DNA of 30,192 nucleotides, taken from positions 1-30,192 of IMG/VR virus record IMGVR_UViG_3300035698_005094, one strand, 5' to 3'. Shown one piece after another: positions 23,411 through 28,851 of the stretch. Positions within the stretch are counted from its first letter, which is position 1, and every line of letters starts with the position of its first letter. The translations under genes were made by a program, and so were the position numbers. The notes under the pieces were generated by a model. The model made no database searches, was not told the origin of the DNA, and saw nothing but the letters and a program-made list of their open reading frames with translations. The stretch comes from a virus.

Positions 23411-23810
23411 GTATGGCAAACGTTCATTAGAAAATCTTAACTCCTGTGATCCAAAGTTGCAGGAGTTATTTAATGAAGTAATCAAACATGTTGATTGTTC
23501 TATTATTTGTGGCCATAGAGGAGAAGAAGCACAAAATAAAGCATTTAATGAAGGTCACTCTAAGCTCAAATTTCCTGATTCTAAACATAACAAGAAACCA
23601 AGCAAAGCTGTAGATTCCCCACCATATTTCAAAGTTAAACCACATATAAGATGGAACGATAAAGAAGCATTCTGTTTATTTGCTGGTAAGGTTTTAGGAA
23701 TAGCTGCAATGATGGGCATTAAAATACGTTGGGGTGGGAATTGGGACGGAGACGATGAGCTCCATGATCAAACCTTTTTCGATGGACCCCATTTCGAACT
23801 TATAGATTGA
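23403..23810 (+). CDS. Endolysin, M15-type L-alanyl-D-glutamate peptidase
   Basis: A 135-aa protein matching the phage peptidoglycan peptidase family (M15; VanY/Ply500-like). GHRGEEAQNKAFNEG (37-51) is the entry motif. SKHNKKPSKAVD (60-71) contains the SxHxxxxAxD zinc motif (H62, D71). WGGNWDGDDELHDQTFFDGPHFE (110-132) supplies the last zinc His (H130) and catalytic acidic residue. It cuts peptide stems of peptidoglycan to release progeny. No signal peptide, so it needs a holin. It overlaps the TolA-like gene by 8 nt. Confidence 0.9.
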   Translation: MPKYGKRSLENLNSCDPKLQELFNEVIKHVDCSIICGHRGEEAQNKAFNEGHSKLKFPDSKHNKKPSKAVDSPPYFKVKPHIRWNDKEAFCLFAGKVLGIAAMMGIKIRWGGNWDGDDELHDQTFFDGPHFELID

Positions 23811-23816
23811 CACCCA

Positions 23817-23825
23817 TGTTATAAT
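23817..23825 (+). promoter_or_regulatory. Possible extended -10 promoter after the endolysin
   Basis: TGTTATAAT is a perfect extended -10 (TGnTATAAT). There is a TTGACA just upstream but only 7 bp away, too close to act with it, and no good -35 at 17 bp. If active it would drive the exported gene near 23877. Confidence 0.3.
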
Positions 23826-23892
23826 GTAATTGTTAGGCTTACTATTGCTTAATAAAACAATTTAAAGGAGGATCTTATGTAAAAGAATAGTA

Positions 23893-24465
23893 GTGTTATT
23901 AGCATTGTTAGGTTTTGTTTTTGCTGCAAAGATACAGGTTACTGGGTACGATGATAATGGTGAATATAAGCGAGGGATTGAGTACTCACTTAACTATTTA
24001 GAGGAACATAAACTGGAAACAAAGATAGTTGCTAGTTTATATGAATCTAATAATAATCATGATTTTAATTTAGGAATAAATGTAGATCTTGATTATGATA
24101 AAGAGTACCAAAAATTCTTATTTATTAATGCTAGAAACTCTAAACGAATGGGAGAATATGGACAAGTTGGTGTTGGTGTTGCTTGGTTAGCAAACGATAC
24201 TATCCTATCATATCCGTATTACCATAAGGTTAGTTTAGCTATTATCAACGGTAATAGTTTAAGTACTAGGTATAAGTTTAAAGCTTATATAAACAAAATA
24301 GGAATTGATTTTGTAGGGTCTATTATTGGTGATGGTTATTCAATTAAAAACTTAATAACTTACAAAATAGACAAGAATCTATCTTTATTTGGTGGACTAT
24401 ATCAGGAATCTAAAGGAAAAATATCTGATAATTCTACTAAGTTTGGTATAGAAATAAATATCTAG
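23893..24465 (+). CDS. Exported beta-barrel-like protein with a disrupted start
   Basis: The frame opens at GTG 23893 (190 aa) but has no ribosome site there. A perfect AAAGGAGG plus ATG lies at 23864-23879, and that ATG is followed at once by TAA in its own frame. Omitting one T (23880) would give MKRIVVLLALLGFVFAA, a perfect signal peptide, joined to the main frame. The mature part has many alternating strands with aromatic residues and ends in FGIEINI, fitting a small outer-membrane barrel. It lies between endolysin and a membrane protein, so a surface-altering or lysis role is possible. It resembles in style the exported protein at 3863. Confidence 0.65.
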   Translation: MLLALLGFVFAAKIQVTGYDDNGEYKRGIEYSLNYLEEHKLETKIVASLYESNNNHDFNLGINVDLDYDKEYQKFLFINARNSKRMGEYGQVGVGVAWLANDTILSYPYYHKVSLAIINGNSLSTRYKFKAYINKIGIDFVGSIIGDGYSIKNLITYKIDKNLSLFGGLYQESKGKISDNSTKFGIEINI

Positions 24466-24474
24466 GAGGATATT

Positions 24475-24816
24475 ATGGAAACTAATTTATATGGTGTAGG
24501 GATAATCTTAACAGGGCTTATTTCCCCTATTATAGCTAATAAAGCTAAGAAGATGGGTCTAAGTTTGAGATCTAAAGAAAAGCAGATTAAGGATGCAATG
24601 AAGGATCCTGATATTAAAAATGCATCCATATCTTTTATGGAAAAACTTAGAGATCTCGGAGATACTGTTGAAGGACATAAAAAAGAAGATCTAGCTATCG
24701 AGTTTGTAATTAATTTAATTATAAATAAAATACCTGGTCAGATAGATGATGTTTTATTGCCTCCAATTATAAGACCTCTTCTTAAGAATATTTATGACGA
24801 GTTTATTAAGAAATAG
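24475..24816 (+). CDS. Membrane protein of the lysis region, 113 aa
   Basis: SD AGGAGG precedes ATG 24475. Residues about 5-22 (LYGVGIILTGLISPIIAN) form one membrane helix; the rest is charged, helical and ends with an amphipathic segment (VINLIINKIPGQIDDVLLPPIIRPLLKNIYDEF). Position after the endolysin makes a holin or antiholin possible, but single-helix holins are usually shorter. The gene is followed by a strong terminator that closes the late operon. Confidence 0.55.
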   Translation: METNLYGVGIILTGLISPIIANKAKKMGLSLRSKEKQIKDAMKDPDIKNASISFMEKLRDLGDTVEGHKKEDLAIEFVINLIINKIPGQIDDVLLPPIIRPLLKNIYDEFIKK

Positions 24817-24842
24817 ATAAACCATAAAAACTTGATATTTTA

Positions 24843-24876
24843 AAAGGCAGGCTGTAACTGGTCTGTCTTTTTTTTT
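24843..24876 (+). terminator. Strong intrinsic terminator of the late operon
   Basis: AAAGGCAGGC (24843-24852) pairs with GTCTGTCTTT (24861-24870) over 10 bp with two G:U pairs; loop TGTAACTG; T tract to 24876 (nine T). It separates late genes from the early-type operon that begins downstream with its own promoter. Confidence 0.85.
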
Positions 24877-24887
24877 ATAAATTTCTC

Positions 24888-24917
24888 TTGACTTTCATAT
24901 TTGTATTTTGCTAATGT
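24888..24917 (+). promoter_or_regulatory. Predicted promoter of the replication/recombination operon
   Basis: TTGACT (24888-24893), an 18-bp spacer ending TTTTGC, then TAATGT (24912-24917). It shares the TTGAC...TGC-TA arrangement with promoters at 6144 and 8301. The predicted start near 24923-24925 coincides with the beginning of the first leader hairpin. Confidence 0.6.
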
Positions 24918-24922
24918 TGGAA

Positions 24923-25031
24923 CAGAAAAAAGAGTCTGGTATAAACAAATTTTTCTGAACAAATTATGGTCTACTAACTAGTTAATCCTCACCAGACTCA
25001 TCTAGTTAGTAGGCCTCCAGAAAAGGGGCTT
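24923..25031 (+). ncRNA. Structured 5' leader: predicted kissing-loop RNA with SD-masking hairpin
   Basis: Hairpin 1: CAGAAAAA (24923-24930) with TTTTTCTG (24950-24957), 8 perfect pairs, 19-nt loop. Hairpin 2: GGTCTACTAACTAG (24968-24981) with CTAGTTAGTAGGCC (25002-25015), 14 pairs with one G:U, 20-nt loop. The loop of hairpin 1 contains GAGTCTGGT (24932-24940), the exact reverse complement of ACCAGACTC (24991-24999) in the loop of hairpin 2. Downstream, AGGCCTC (25011-25017) can pair with GGGGCTT (25025-25031), covering the ribosome site of the gene at 25036 and competing with the base of hairpin 2. I know no named RNA family matching it. Confidence 0.6.
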
Positions 25032-25035
25032 AAAT

Positions 25036-25401
25036 ATGAGCGTTGAAATGAATACTGTTTATGTTAATGTCATTAGTTTTAAGGGTATATGCGACGATGC
25101 TGAACACTACTACATCAAGATAGATGGGGAAGATTTAAAATATAAGCTATCAGAAAATCAAGCTAATTATTTAAACAAAAAGGATCCATCATTTAAGTAT
25201 AATGAAGGTGATGAAACTAATAGATTTTTTAACGAATATCAAGGCATAAGCACAGCTATTAAAAAGGTTAAAGCTATGAAAAATATTGATACTATTATAG
25301 TCACTGACAGAATGAGATTAAGATATGAGATAGTTCTTAATCATAGAATATTAAGAAATTATTGGGATTCACTACAAGTAAAGGATAATAAAAGTGTCTA
25401 A
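25036..25401 (+). CDS. First gene of the early operon, unknown function, 121 aa
   Basis: A soluble 121-aa protein. The N-terminal half looks like beta-strands (NTVYVNVISFKGICDD, HYYIKIDGEDLKYKL), the rest is helical and charged; IDTIIVTDRMRLRYEIVLNHR is strand-turn-helix. No family recognised. It is the first gene after the structured leader, and its ribosome site AAAAGGGG (7 nt before ATG 25036) is the one that can be masked by the leader. It overlaps the replication gene by 8 nt. Confidence 0.65.
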   Translation: MSVEMNTVYVNVISFKGICDDAEHYYIKIDGEDLKYKLSENQANYLNKKDPSFKYNEGDETNRFFNEYQGISTAIKKVKAMKNIDTIIVTDRMRLRYEIVLNHRILRNYWDSLQVKDNKSV

Positions 25402-26065
25402 GAATCCATATTTCAAATTTTATCCTTCTGATTTTCTCATGGGATCAAATTATATGTCAGCTGAACAAGTTGGTGGATACATTAGATTATTATGTATGCA
25501 ATGGGATATGCGATATCTCCCAACAGACTATAAAATACTTTCAAGGATTTCTGGTTGTTCACATGAAGACCTAGACCAAATACTAGAAAAATTCACTGAA
25601 ACTGAGCTTGGTTATATCAACACTAGGCTAGACAATGAAAGGGATTTAATAGATAAAAGAAGTCAGATAAATAGAGATAATGCAAACAAGCGATGGGGTA
25701 GTAATGGCAATGCGAACGCAATGCAAACGGATATGCATAGTCAGAAGTCAGAAGTCATAGTTCAGAAGTTAGAGGTTAAAGTTCAGAAGACAGATAAATA
25801 CAATCCTGCGGATGATTTATATTTTTTTAATGATCCAGACTTTAAATTAGTATGGAAAGATTACCTACAAGTTAGAACAAAGAAGAAAGCAGTAAGTTCA
25901 GAAAGAGCCATTAAGGAAAGAGTCAAAGAATTATTAGATCTTTGTAAAGATAACAAAGAAAAAGCAATGAAGATAGTTGCAAAATCAGCAGATAAAGGAT
26001 GGACCTCTTTTTATGAATTAGAAAAAGGATCCATAGATGGGGGAAAATTACCATGGCAGTCATAA
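25394..26065 (+). CDS. DUF1376-like replication initiator / replisome organiser
   Basis: A 223-aa protein starting at GTG 25394 after AAGGAT. PYFKFYPSDFLMGSNYMSAEQVGGYIRLLCMQW (about 5-37 in sense) is the DUF1376 / YdaU-like winged-helix N-domain found in phage replication proteins. NANKRWG (about 97-103) marks its end. Residues about 116-140 are a low-complexity linker (SQKSEV, VQKLEV, VQKTDK) encoded by DNA repeats. The C-terminal part (FKLVWKDYLQVRTKKKA ... WTSFYELEKGS) resembles the helical end of phage replication proteins. It should bind the origin and recruit helicase or loader. The repeats inside the gene are a candidate origin. Confidence 0.75.
   Translation: MSKNPYFKFYPSDFLMGSNYMSAEQVGGYIRLLCMQWDMRYLPTDYKILSRISGCSHEDLDQILEKFTETELGYINTRLDNERDLIDKRSQINRDNANKRWGSNGNANAMQTDMHSQKSEVIVQKLEVKVQKTDKYNPADDLYFFNDPDFKLVWKDYLQVRTKKKAVSSERAIKERVKELLDLCKDNKEKAMKIVAKSADKGWTSFYELEKGSIDGGKLPWQS
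25679..25730 (+). repeat. Three AATGCRAAC direct repeats inside the replication gene
   Basis: AATGCAAAC at 25679, AATGCGAAC at 25709 and AATGCAAAC at 25720; the last two are extended to AATGCRAACG and 11 bp apart (one helical turn), the first is 30 bp away. They lie just upstream of the heptanucleotide array, as iterons do beside an origin. Confidence 0.45.
25741..25796 (+). repeat. Degenerate 7-bp tandem array (TCAGAAG) in the replication gene
   Basis: Eight consecutive 7-bp units. Exact TCAGAAG occurs at 25741, 25748, 25762 and 25783, all at multiples of 7; the intervening units are TCATAGT, TTAGAGG, TTAAAGT and the last ACAGATA. The unit length is not a multiple of three, so the array is not there for a 7-nt coding reason, although three units give a 7-residue peptide repeat. 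Confidence 0.7.
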
Positions 26066-26532
26066 AGAAAGAAGAAAGAAAAACGGAAATATTTAAAGAA
26101 CTAGTTAATATAAAAAATATTCTAGGACATAGACAAACAGATCAGTATTTCATGGAATTTGTGGCAAATTACGATGTAGAAGATTGGGATGTAGATTTAG
26201 TCACAGAAATGTTTAAAAGGTTAAAAAGAGGAGATACTACTAACTGGAAATTATTAAACATAGATTCAATAGTTGAATTATATATGAGTTTATTTAATAA
26301 AAAAGGTATGTTAGATAGAACTGGAAGCTTTGAAGAGTCAGTATCTAAAGCTTCAATAACATTAAAAGGTGATAGGAAAAAGAAAGCACAGTTTTGTTTA
26401 AAGGTAATTAGATTCTTAAAAACTTATGAATACACAACAGCACAGAATTTTAGATTAGATCTAAACTATACAGAAAAAACAACTTTTGAAAAAGAAATGA
26501 TAGAGGCATATATAAATGGAAAGAATAATTAA
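26053..26532 (+). CDS. Hypothetical replication-operon protein, 159 aa
   Basis: A Lys-rich helical protein overlapping the replication gene by 13 nt. IFKELVNIKNILGHRQTDQYFMEFVANYDVEDWDV and VTEMFKRLKRGDTTNWKLLNIDSIVELYMSLF are helical and aromatic. Position directly after a DUF1376-like initiator is where helicase loaders are often found, but no AAA+ Walker motif is present, so a classical loader is excluded. Function unknown. Confidence 0.6.
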   Translation: MAVIKKEERKTEIFKELVNIKNILGHRQTDQYFMEFVANYDVEDWDVDLVTEMFKRLKRGDTTNWKLLNIDSIVELYMSLFNKKGMLDRTGSFEESVSKASITLKGDRKKKAQFCLKVIRFLKTYEYTTAQNFRLDLNYTEKTTFEKEMIEAYINGKNN

Positions 26533-26650
26533 AAATAGATGCAAGAAAGTAGGATGCAATAGAGATTTAGTGATTAGGTATATTGACGGTAAAGAGTATT
26601 GGTATTGTTATAGGTGCGACGAATATACGGAGGTGGAAGATGAGCGATAA
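26516..26650 (+). CDS. Zinc-ribbon microprotein, 44 aa
   Basis: ATG 26516 lies inside the end of the upstream gene and the ORF ends at TAA 26650, overlapping the next gene by 11 nt. RCKKVGC (8-14) and CYRC (31-34) form a CX4C...CX2C zinc ribbon separated by a beta-hairpin-like LVIRYIDGKEYWY. The pairing of two Cys knuckles makes it very likely to be translated. Probably a nucleic-acid or protein-binding accessory of replication. Confidence 0.6.
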   Translation: MERIIKNRCKKVGCNRDLVIRYIDGKEYWYCYRCDEYTEVEDER

Positions 26651-26813
26651 AGAAAATTGCAGTGATTGTTTAGTTAATATAGCTTGTGATAGATTTTTGA
26701 ATGGTTTTAAAACAGGTTGCGACCAAGGGGAGTTTGATTTACAGGATAAAAAAGAGCAAGGAGTGTTGTTGTATGCCATATCTAAGAAAAAGAAAGAAAT
26801 GAATAATGTGTGA
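26640..26813 (+). CDS. Cys-containing microprotein, 57 aa
   Basis: Start at ATG 26640, after GGAGG at a proper distance; the frame is open further upstream but that overlaps the zinc-ribbon gene in another frame. Cys at 7, 10, 16 and 27 (NCSDC, AC, GC) could bind a metal. The C-terminus is Lys-rich (ISKKKKEMNNV). It overlaps the following gene by 8 nt. Function unknown. Confidence 0.6.
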   Translation: MSDKENCSDCLVNIACDRFLNGFKTGCDQGEFDLQDKKEQGVLLYAISKKKKEMNNV

Positions 26814-26898
26814 AAAATGCAAACATGAGCCATGTTGTACTTTGAAAGTTAAGTACATGCATTTAGAAATTCCATGTGGAAGGTATATAGAGAAATGA
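26806..26898 (+). CDS. Very small Cys-rich protein, 30 aa
   Basis: ATG 26806 to TGA 26898, overlapping neighbours on both sides. MCEKCKHEPCC gives four Cys plus His within 11 residues, then IPCGRYIEK. Such a CxxC-H-CC pattern suggests a single zinc knuckle. Evidence for translation is the overlap pattern and motif only. Confidence 0.4.
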   Translation: MCEKCKHEPCCTLKVKYMHLEIPCGRYIEK

Positions 26899-27065
26899 AA
26901 GGATTTGGAATAAAACTTAGTAATGGAAAGTTTTTTGTAGTTGATGTTGAATACTTCAGCGAAGATAGAGACGATGCTGATTTTGTATCTGGGTTTCTAT
27001 TAGACAAAAGCGAAGTAGTTGATGTTGAGTTAAGTGCAAAAGGCATAAGGGAGATAAAATCGTGA
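26895..27065 (+). CDS. Small acidic protein, 56 aa
   Basis: Start taken as ATG 26895, which overlaps the preceding TGA; an in-frame ATG at 26874 lacks a ribosome site. The protein is beta-strand-like (GIKLSNGKFFVVDVEYFS), then acidic EDRDDADF, then KSEVVDVELSAKGIREIKS. No family recognised. Ends 4 nt into the next gene. Confidence 0.55.
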   Translation: MKGFGIKLSNGKFFVVDVEYFSEDRDDADFVSGFLLDKSEVVDVELSAKGIREIKS

Positions 27066-27160
27066 GAACAGTATACGCATTAATAGTTACAGCAATGTTT
27101 GGGTTAGCAATTGGATCTATAGTTGGCATGAGTCAAATACAAAATATAATTAATATCTAG
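27062..27160 (+). CDS. Tiny single-pass membrane protein, 32 aa
   Basis: GTG 27062 starts a short frame: RTVYALIVTAMFGLAIGSIV then GMSQIQNIINI. Residues 4-22 are a membrane helix with small-residue spacing (GLAIGSIVG) suited to helix packing. GGAG lies 8 nt before the GTG. It ends right before an unusual full-length ribosome site. Function unknown. Confidence 0.4.
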   Translation: MRTVYALIVTAMFGLAIGSIVGMSQIQNIINI

Positions 27161-27172
27161 AGGAGGTGAATT
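27161..27172 (+). promoter_or_regulatory. Orphan full-length Shine-Dalgarno with an ATT codon
   Basis: AGGAGGTGA (27161-27169) is the full complement of the 16S tail and is the best ribosome site in the window, but no standard start codon follows. ATT at 27170-27172 is in frame with the RecT-like ATG at 27212, with no stop between, so either a standby site or a rare ATT start giving a 14-residue extension is possible. Confidence 0.35.
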
Positions 27173-27211
27173 AAGCAATTTAGCAAACAAATAAACTATA
27201 AGGAGAACGAA

Positions 27212-28108
27212 ATGGGAGAAAGTCAAGAATTAGTAAAAACAGAGAATACGCCATTAACATTAGCAACAATGTCAATGAAGGATATGAGGACACAAGCAGA
27301 AGTTATTTTAAAATCAAGCATATGTCCACCTAGTGTTAAGACACCAGAACAAGTAATGATGATCGGCATGATGGGAAAAGATATTGGGCTGAGATCTCTT
27401 TCTGAGTCTATGAGAAAAGTACACGTGTTTCCGGGTAAAGGTGGCGGACTTTTAACAATGTATCATTATTCAGTATTACTTGAAAAAGCAACTCAAAACG
27501 TTGAAGGATTTAGATATTCAGTATTAGAAGAATCTTCTGAAAAGGTTGTTGTTCTATACAAGAAAATAGTACGACTTCCTGGTGGGGTTATGGAGACAGT
27601 CGAATATAAATGTACTGCTACATATGAAGATGCTAAGAAAGCTGGTCTTGCTGGTAAAGATAATTGGCAGAAACATGCTGAAACTATGTTATGGGCTACT
27701 AATGCTCGTAAGATGATTAGAAGGTTTGCTCCAGAAGCAATGAAAGCTTATGTTGAAAGAGAACTTCCTTCAGAAGAAGAATCCATAAAAGCTATAGAGG
27801 ATCTTACAGGATCTGCAATAGAAATAATGGATGATGGTAGAAAAGTTGATACTGGTACTGGCGAGATTATAGAAGGTGAAATAGTAGAAGATACTCCAGA
27901 AGAAACAAAAACTGAAGTAGTAGAAGCTGAAGTAACTGAAGTAGTTGAAGAGAAGGTAGAAACAAAAGCACCATCGTTGATAGCTGAAGCTAAAAAGATT
28001 GTAAACATAGATCCATTGAAATGTGAAGTTTGCGGTGTAGCAATAAATGGTCAAGTAAGCGAAACTAGCAAAGCAAAGTTTGGCAAATACTTATGCTTCG
28101 ACCATTAA
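27212..28108 (+). CDS. RecT-like single-strand annealing protein with C-terminal zinc site
   Basis: A 298-aa protein. Residues about 20-190 match the RecT annealing fold: VMMIGMMGKDIGLRSLSESM (about 48-67), VHVFPGKGGGLLTMYHYSVLLEKA (70-93), an AKKAGLAGKDNWQKHAETMLWATNARKMIRRFAPEAM segment (about 141-177). It would coat and anneal ssDNA in phage recombination or replication. Residues about 200-262 are an acidic linker rich in E, V, T. The end has C271, C274, C295 and H298, a zinc finger unusual for RecT. It sits in the early operon with a replication initiator and an SbcD-like nuclease. SD AAGGAG precedes ATG. Confidence 0.75.
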   Translation: MGESQELVKTENTPLTLATMSMKDMRTQAEVILKSSICPPSVKTPEQVMMIGMMGKDIGLRSLSESMRKVHVFPGKGGGLLTMYHYSVLLEKATQNVEGFRYSVLEESSEKVVVLYKKIVRLPGGVMETVEYKCTATYEDAKKAGLAGKDNWQKHAETMLWATNARKMIRRFAPEAMKAYVERELPSEEESIKAIEDLTGSAIEIMDDGRKVDTGTGEIIEGEIVEDTPEETKTEVVEAEVTEVVEEKVETKAPSLIAEAKKIVNIDPLKCEVCGVAINGQVSETSKAKFGKYLCFDH

Positions 28109-28132
28109 GAAACTAAATAGGAGGAACAAGAT

Positions 28133-28780
28133 ATGGCAGTAGTACAAGGAGTAGAGGCAACTAAAAATGAGAGAGAAGCAGATTTGGCACGTGACGGTAA
28201 GATTGAAATATTAAATTCAGAATCAATTAATGACCTTAAAACTGAACAAGATGAAGTTCCATCTAATTTAAACAAAACCCAACAGGAAATTAAATTAGAT
28301 ATAGCAGTAACTAAACTTCCAGAAAAGGTAGTAGAAGTACGAGAAAAAGTTCCTCAAGAATTATCTGAAGGACCAGTAACCCCAATTGGTGTAATTACAC
28401 CTAATCCAGATACAGTAAATCAAGCGGTTGCAGCACAAGCAACTCAAGATCCTGCATTACAAAAAGATAATCTTATTGATACATACTTTGAATTAGAAGA
28501 AGAATACAGAAAAAGCAAAGATGTTGCAAAAAAGCTGTATGCTCAAATAGATCTAATGGCTAAAGTTCTTGGTGTAGGATCACATTTCCAAGATCCAAAA
28601 ACTAAAGCGGTATTTATTATTACAGATGTTTTAGAAGAAATGGAAGCAAAACAAAATACTGTTTATAGGAATCAAGCATTTCATAGATATGCTATGGACC
28701 ATACAAGGCGTACTCAATTTGGCGAAAAGCAAGGGTTTCCTTTAACGAAAGCCAAAGCGTTAGGGTATGTGGTCGATTAA
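28133..28780 (+). CDS. Hypothetical protein after RecT, 215 aa
   Basis: The N-terminal 110 residues are low-complexity and Gln/Pro/Val-rich (probably disordered). Residues about 113-155 are a helix (DTYFELEEEYRKSKDVAKKLYAQIDL), followed by FQDPKTKAVFIITDVLEEM, and a basic C-terminus AFHRYAMDHTRRTQFGEKQGF. It may be a recombination or exonuclease accessory given position between RecT and SbcD genes. No family recognised. SD AGGAGG-like precedes ATG. Confidence 0.6.
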   Translation: MAVVQGVEATKNEREADLARDGKIEILNSESINDLKTEQDEVPSNLNKTQQEIKLDIAVTKLPEKVVEVREKVPQELSEGPVTPIGVITPNPDTVNQAVAAQATQDPALQKDNLIDTYFELEEEYRKSKDVAKKLYAQIDLMAKVLGVGSHFQDPKTKAVFIITDVLEEMEAKQNTVYRNQAFHRYAMDHTRRTQFGEKQGFPLTKAKALGYVVD

Positions 28781-28783
28781 AAC

Positions 28784-28840
28784 AACTAGTCCCCTCTAGT
28801 TAAGGTGTGGTGGCGTGTCCCCCGATTTTGCCACCACATC
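28784..28840 (+). promoter_or_regulatory. Two tandem hairpins before the HNH-like gene
   Basis: Hairpin A: AACTAG (28784-28789) with CTAGTT (28796-28801), loop TCCCCT. Hairpin B: GGTGTGGTGGC (28804-28814) with GCCACCACATC (28830-28840), 11 pairs with one G:U, loop of 15 nt containing CCCCC. No T tract follows; hairpin B ends just before the AGGAG of the next gene. They could act as RNA processing or translation-control structures. Both loops carry C runs. Confidence 0.55.
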
Positions 28841-28851
28841 AGGAGATAATT

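Noticed and set aside
23807-23825. TTGACA close to TATAAT after the endolysin as a classical promoter
   Set aside because: Spacing is only 7 bp, far below the 16-18 bp needed; only the extended -10 on its own is kept as a weak candidate.
27748-28054. Leftward Ser/Thr- or Phe/Tyr-rich frames opposite the RecT-like linker
   Set aside because: They mirror the acidic linker's repetitive codons; composition is biased and no start signal is present.
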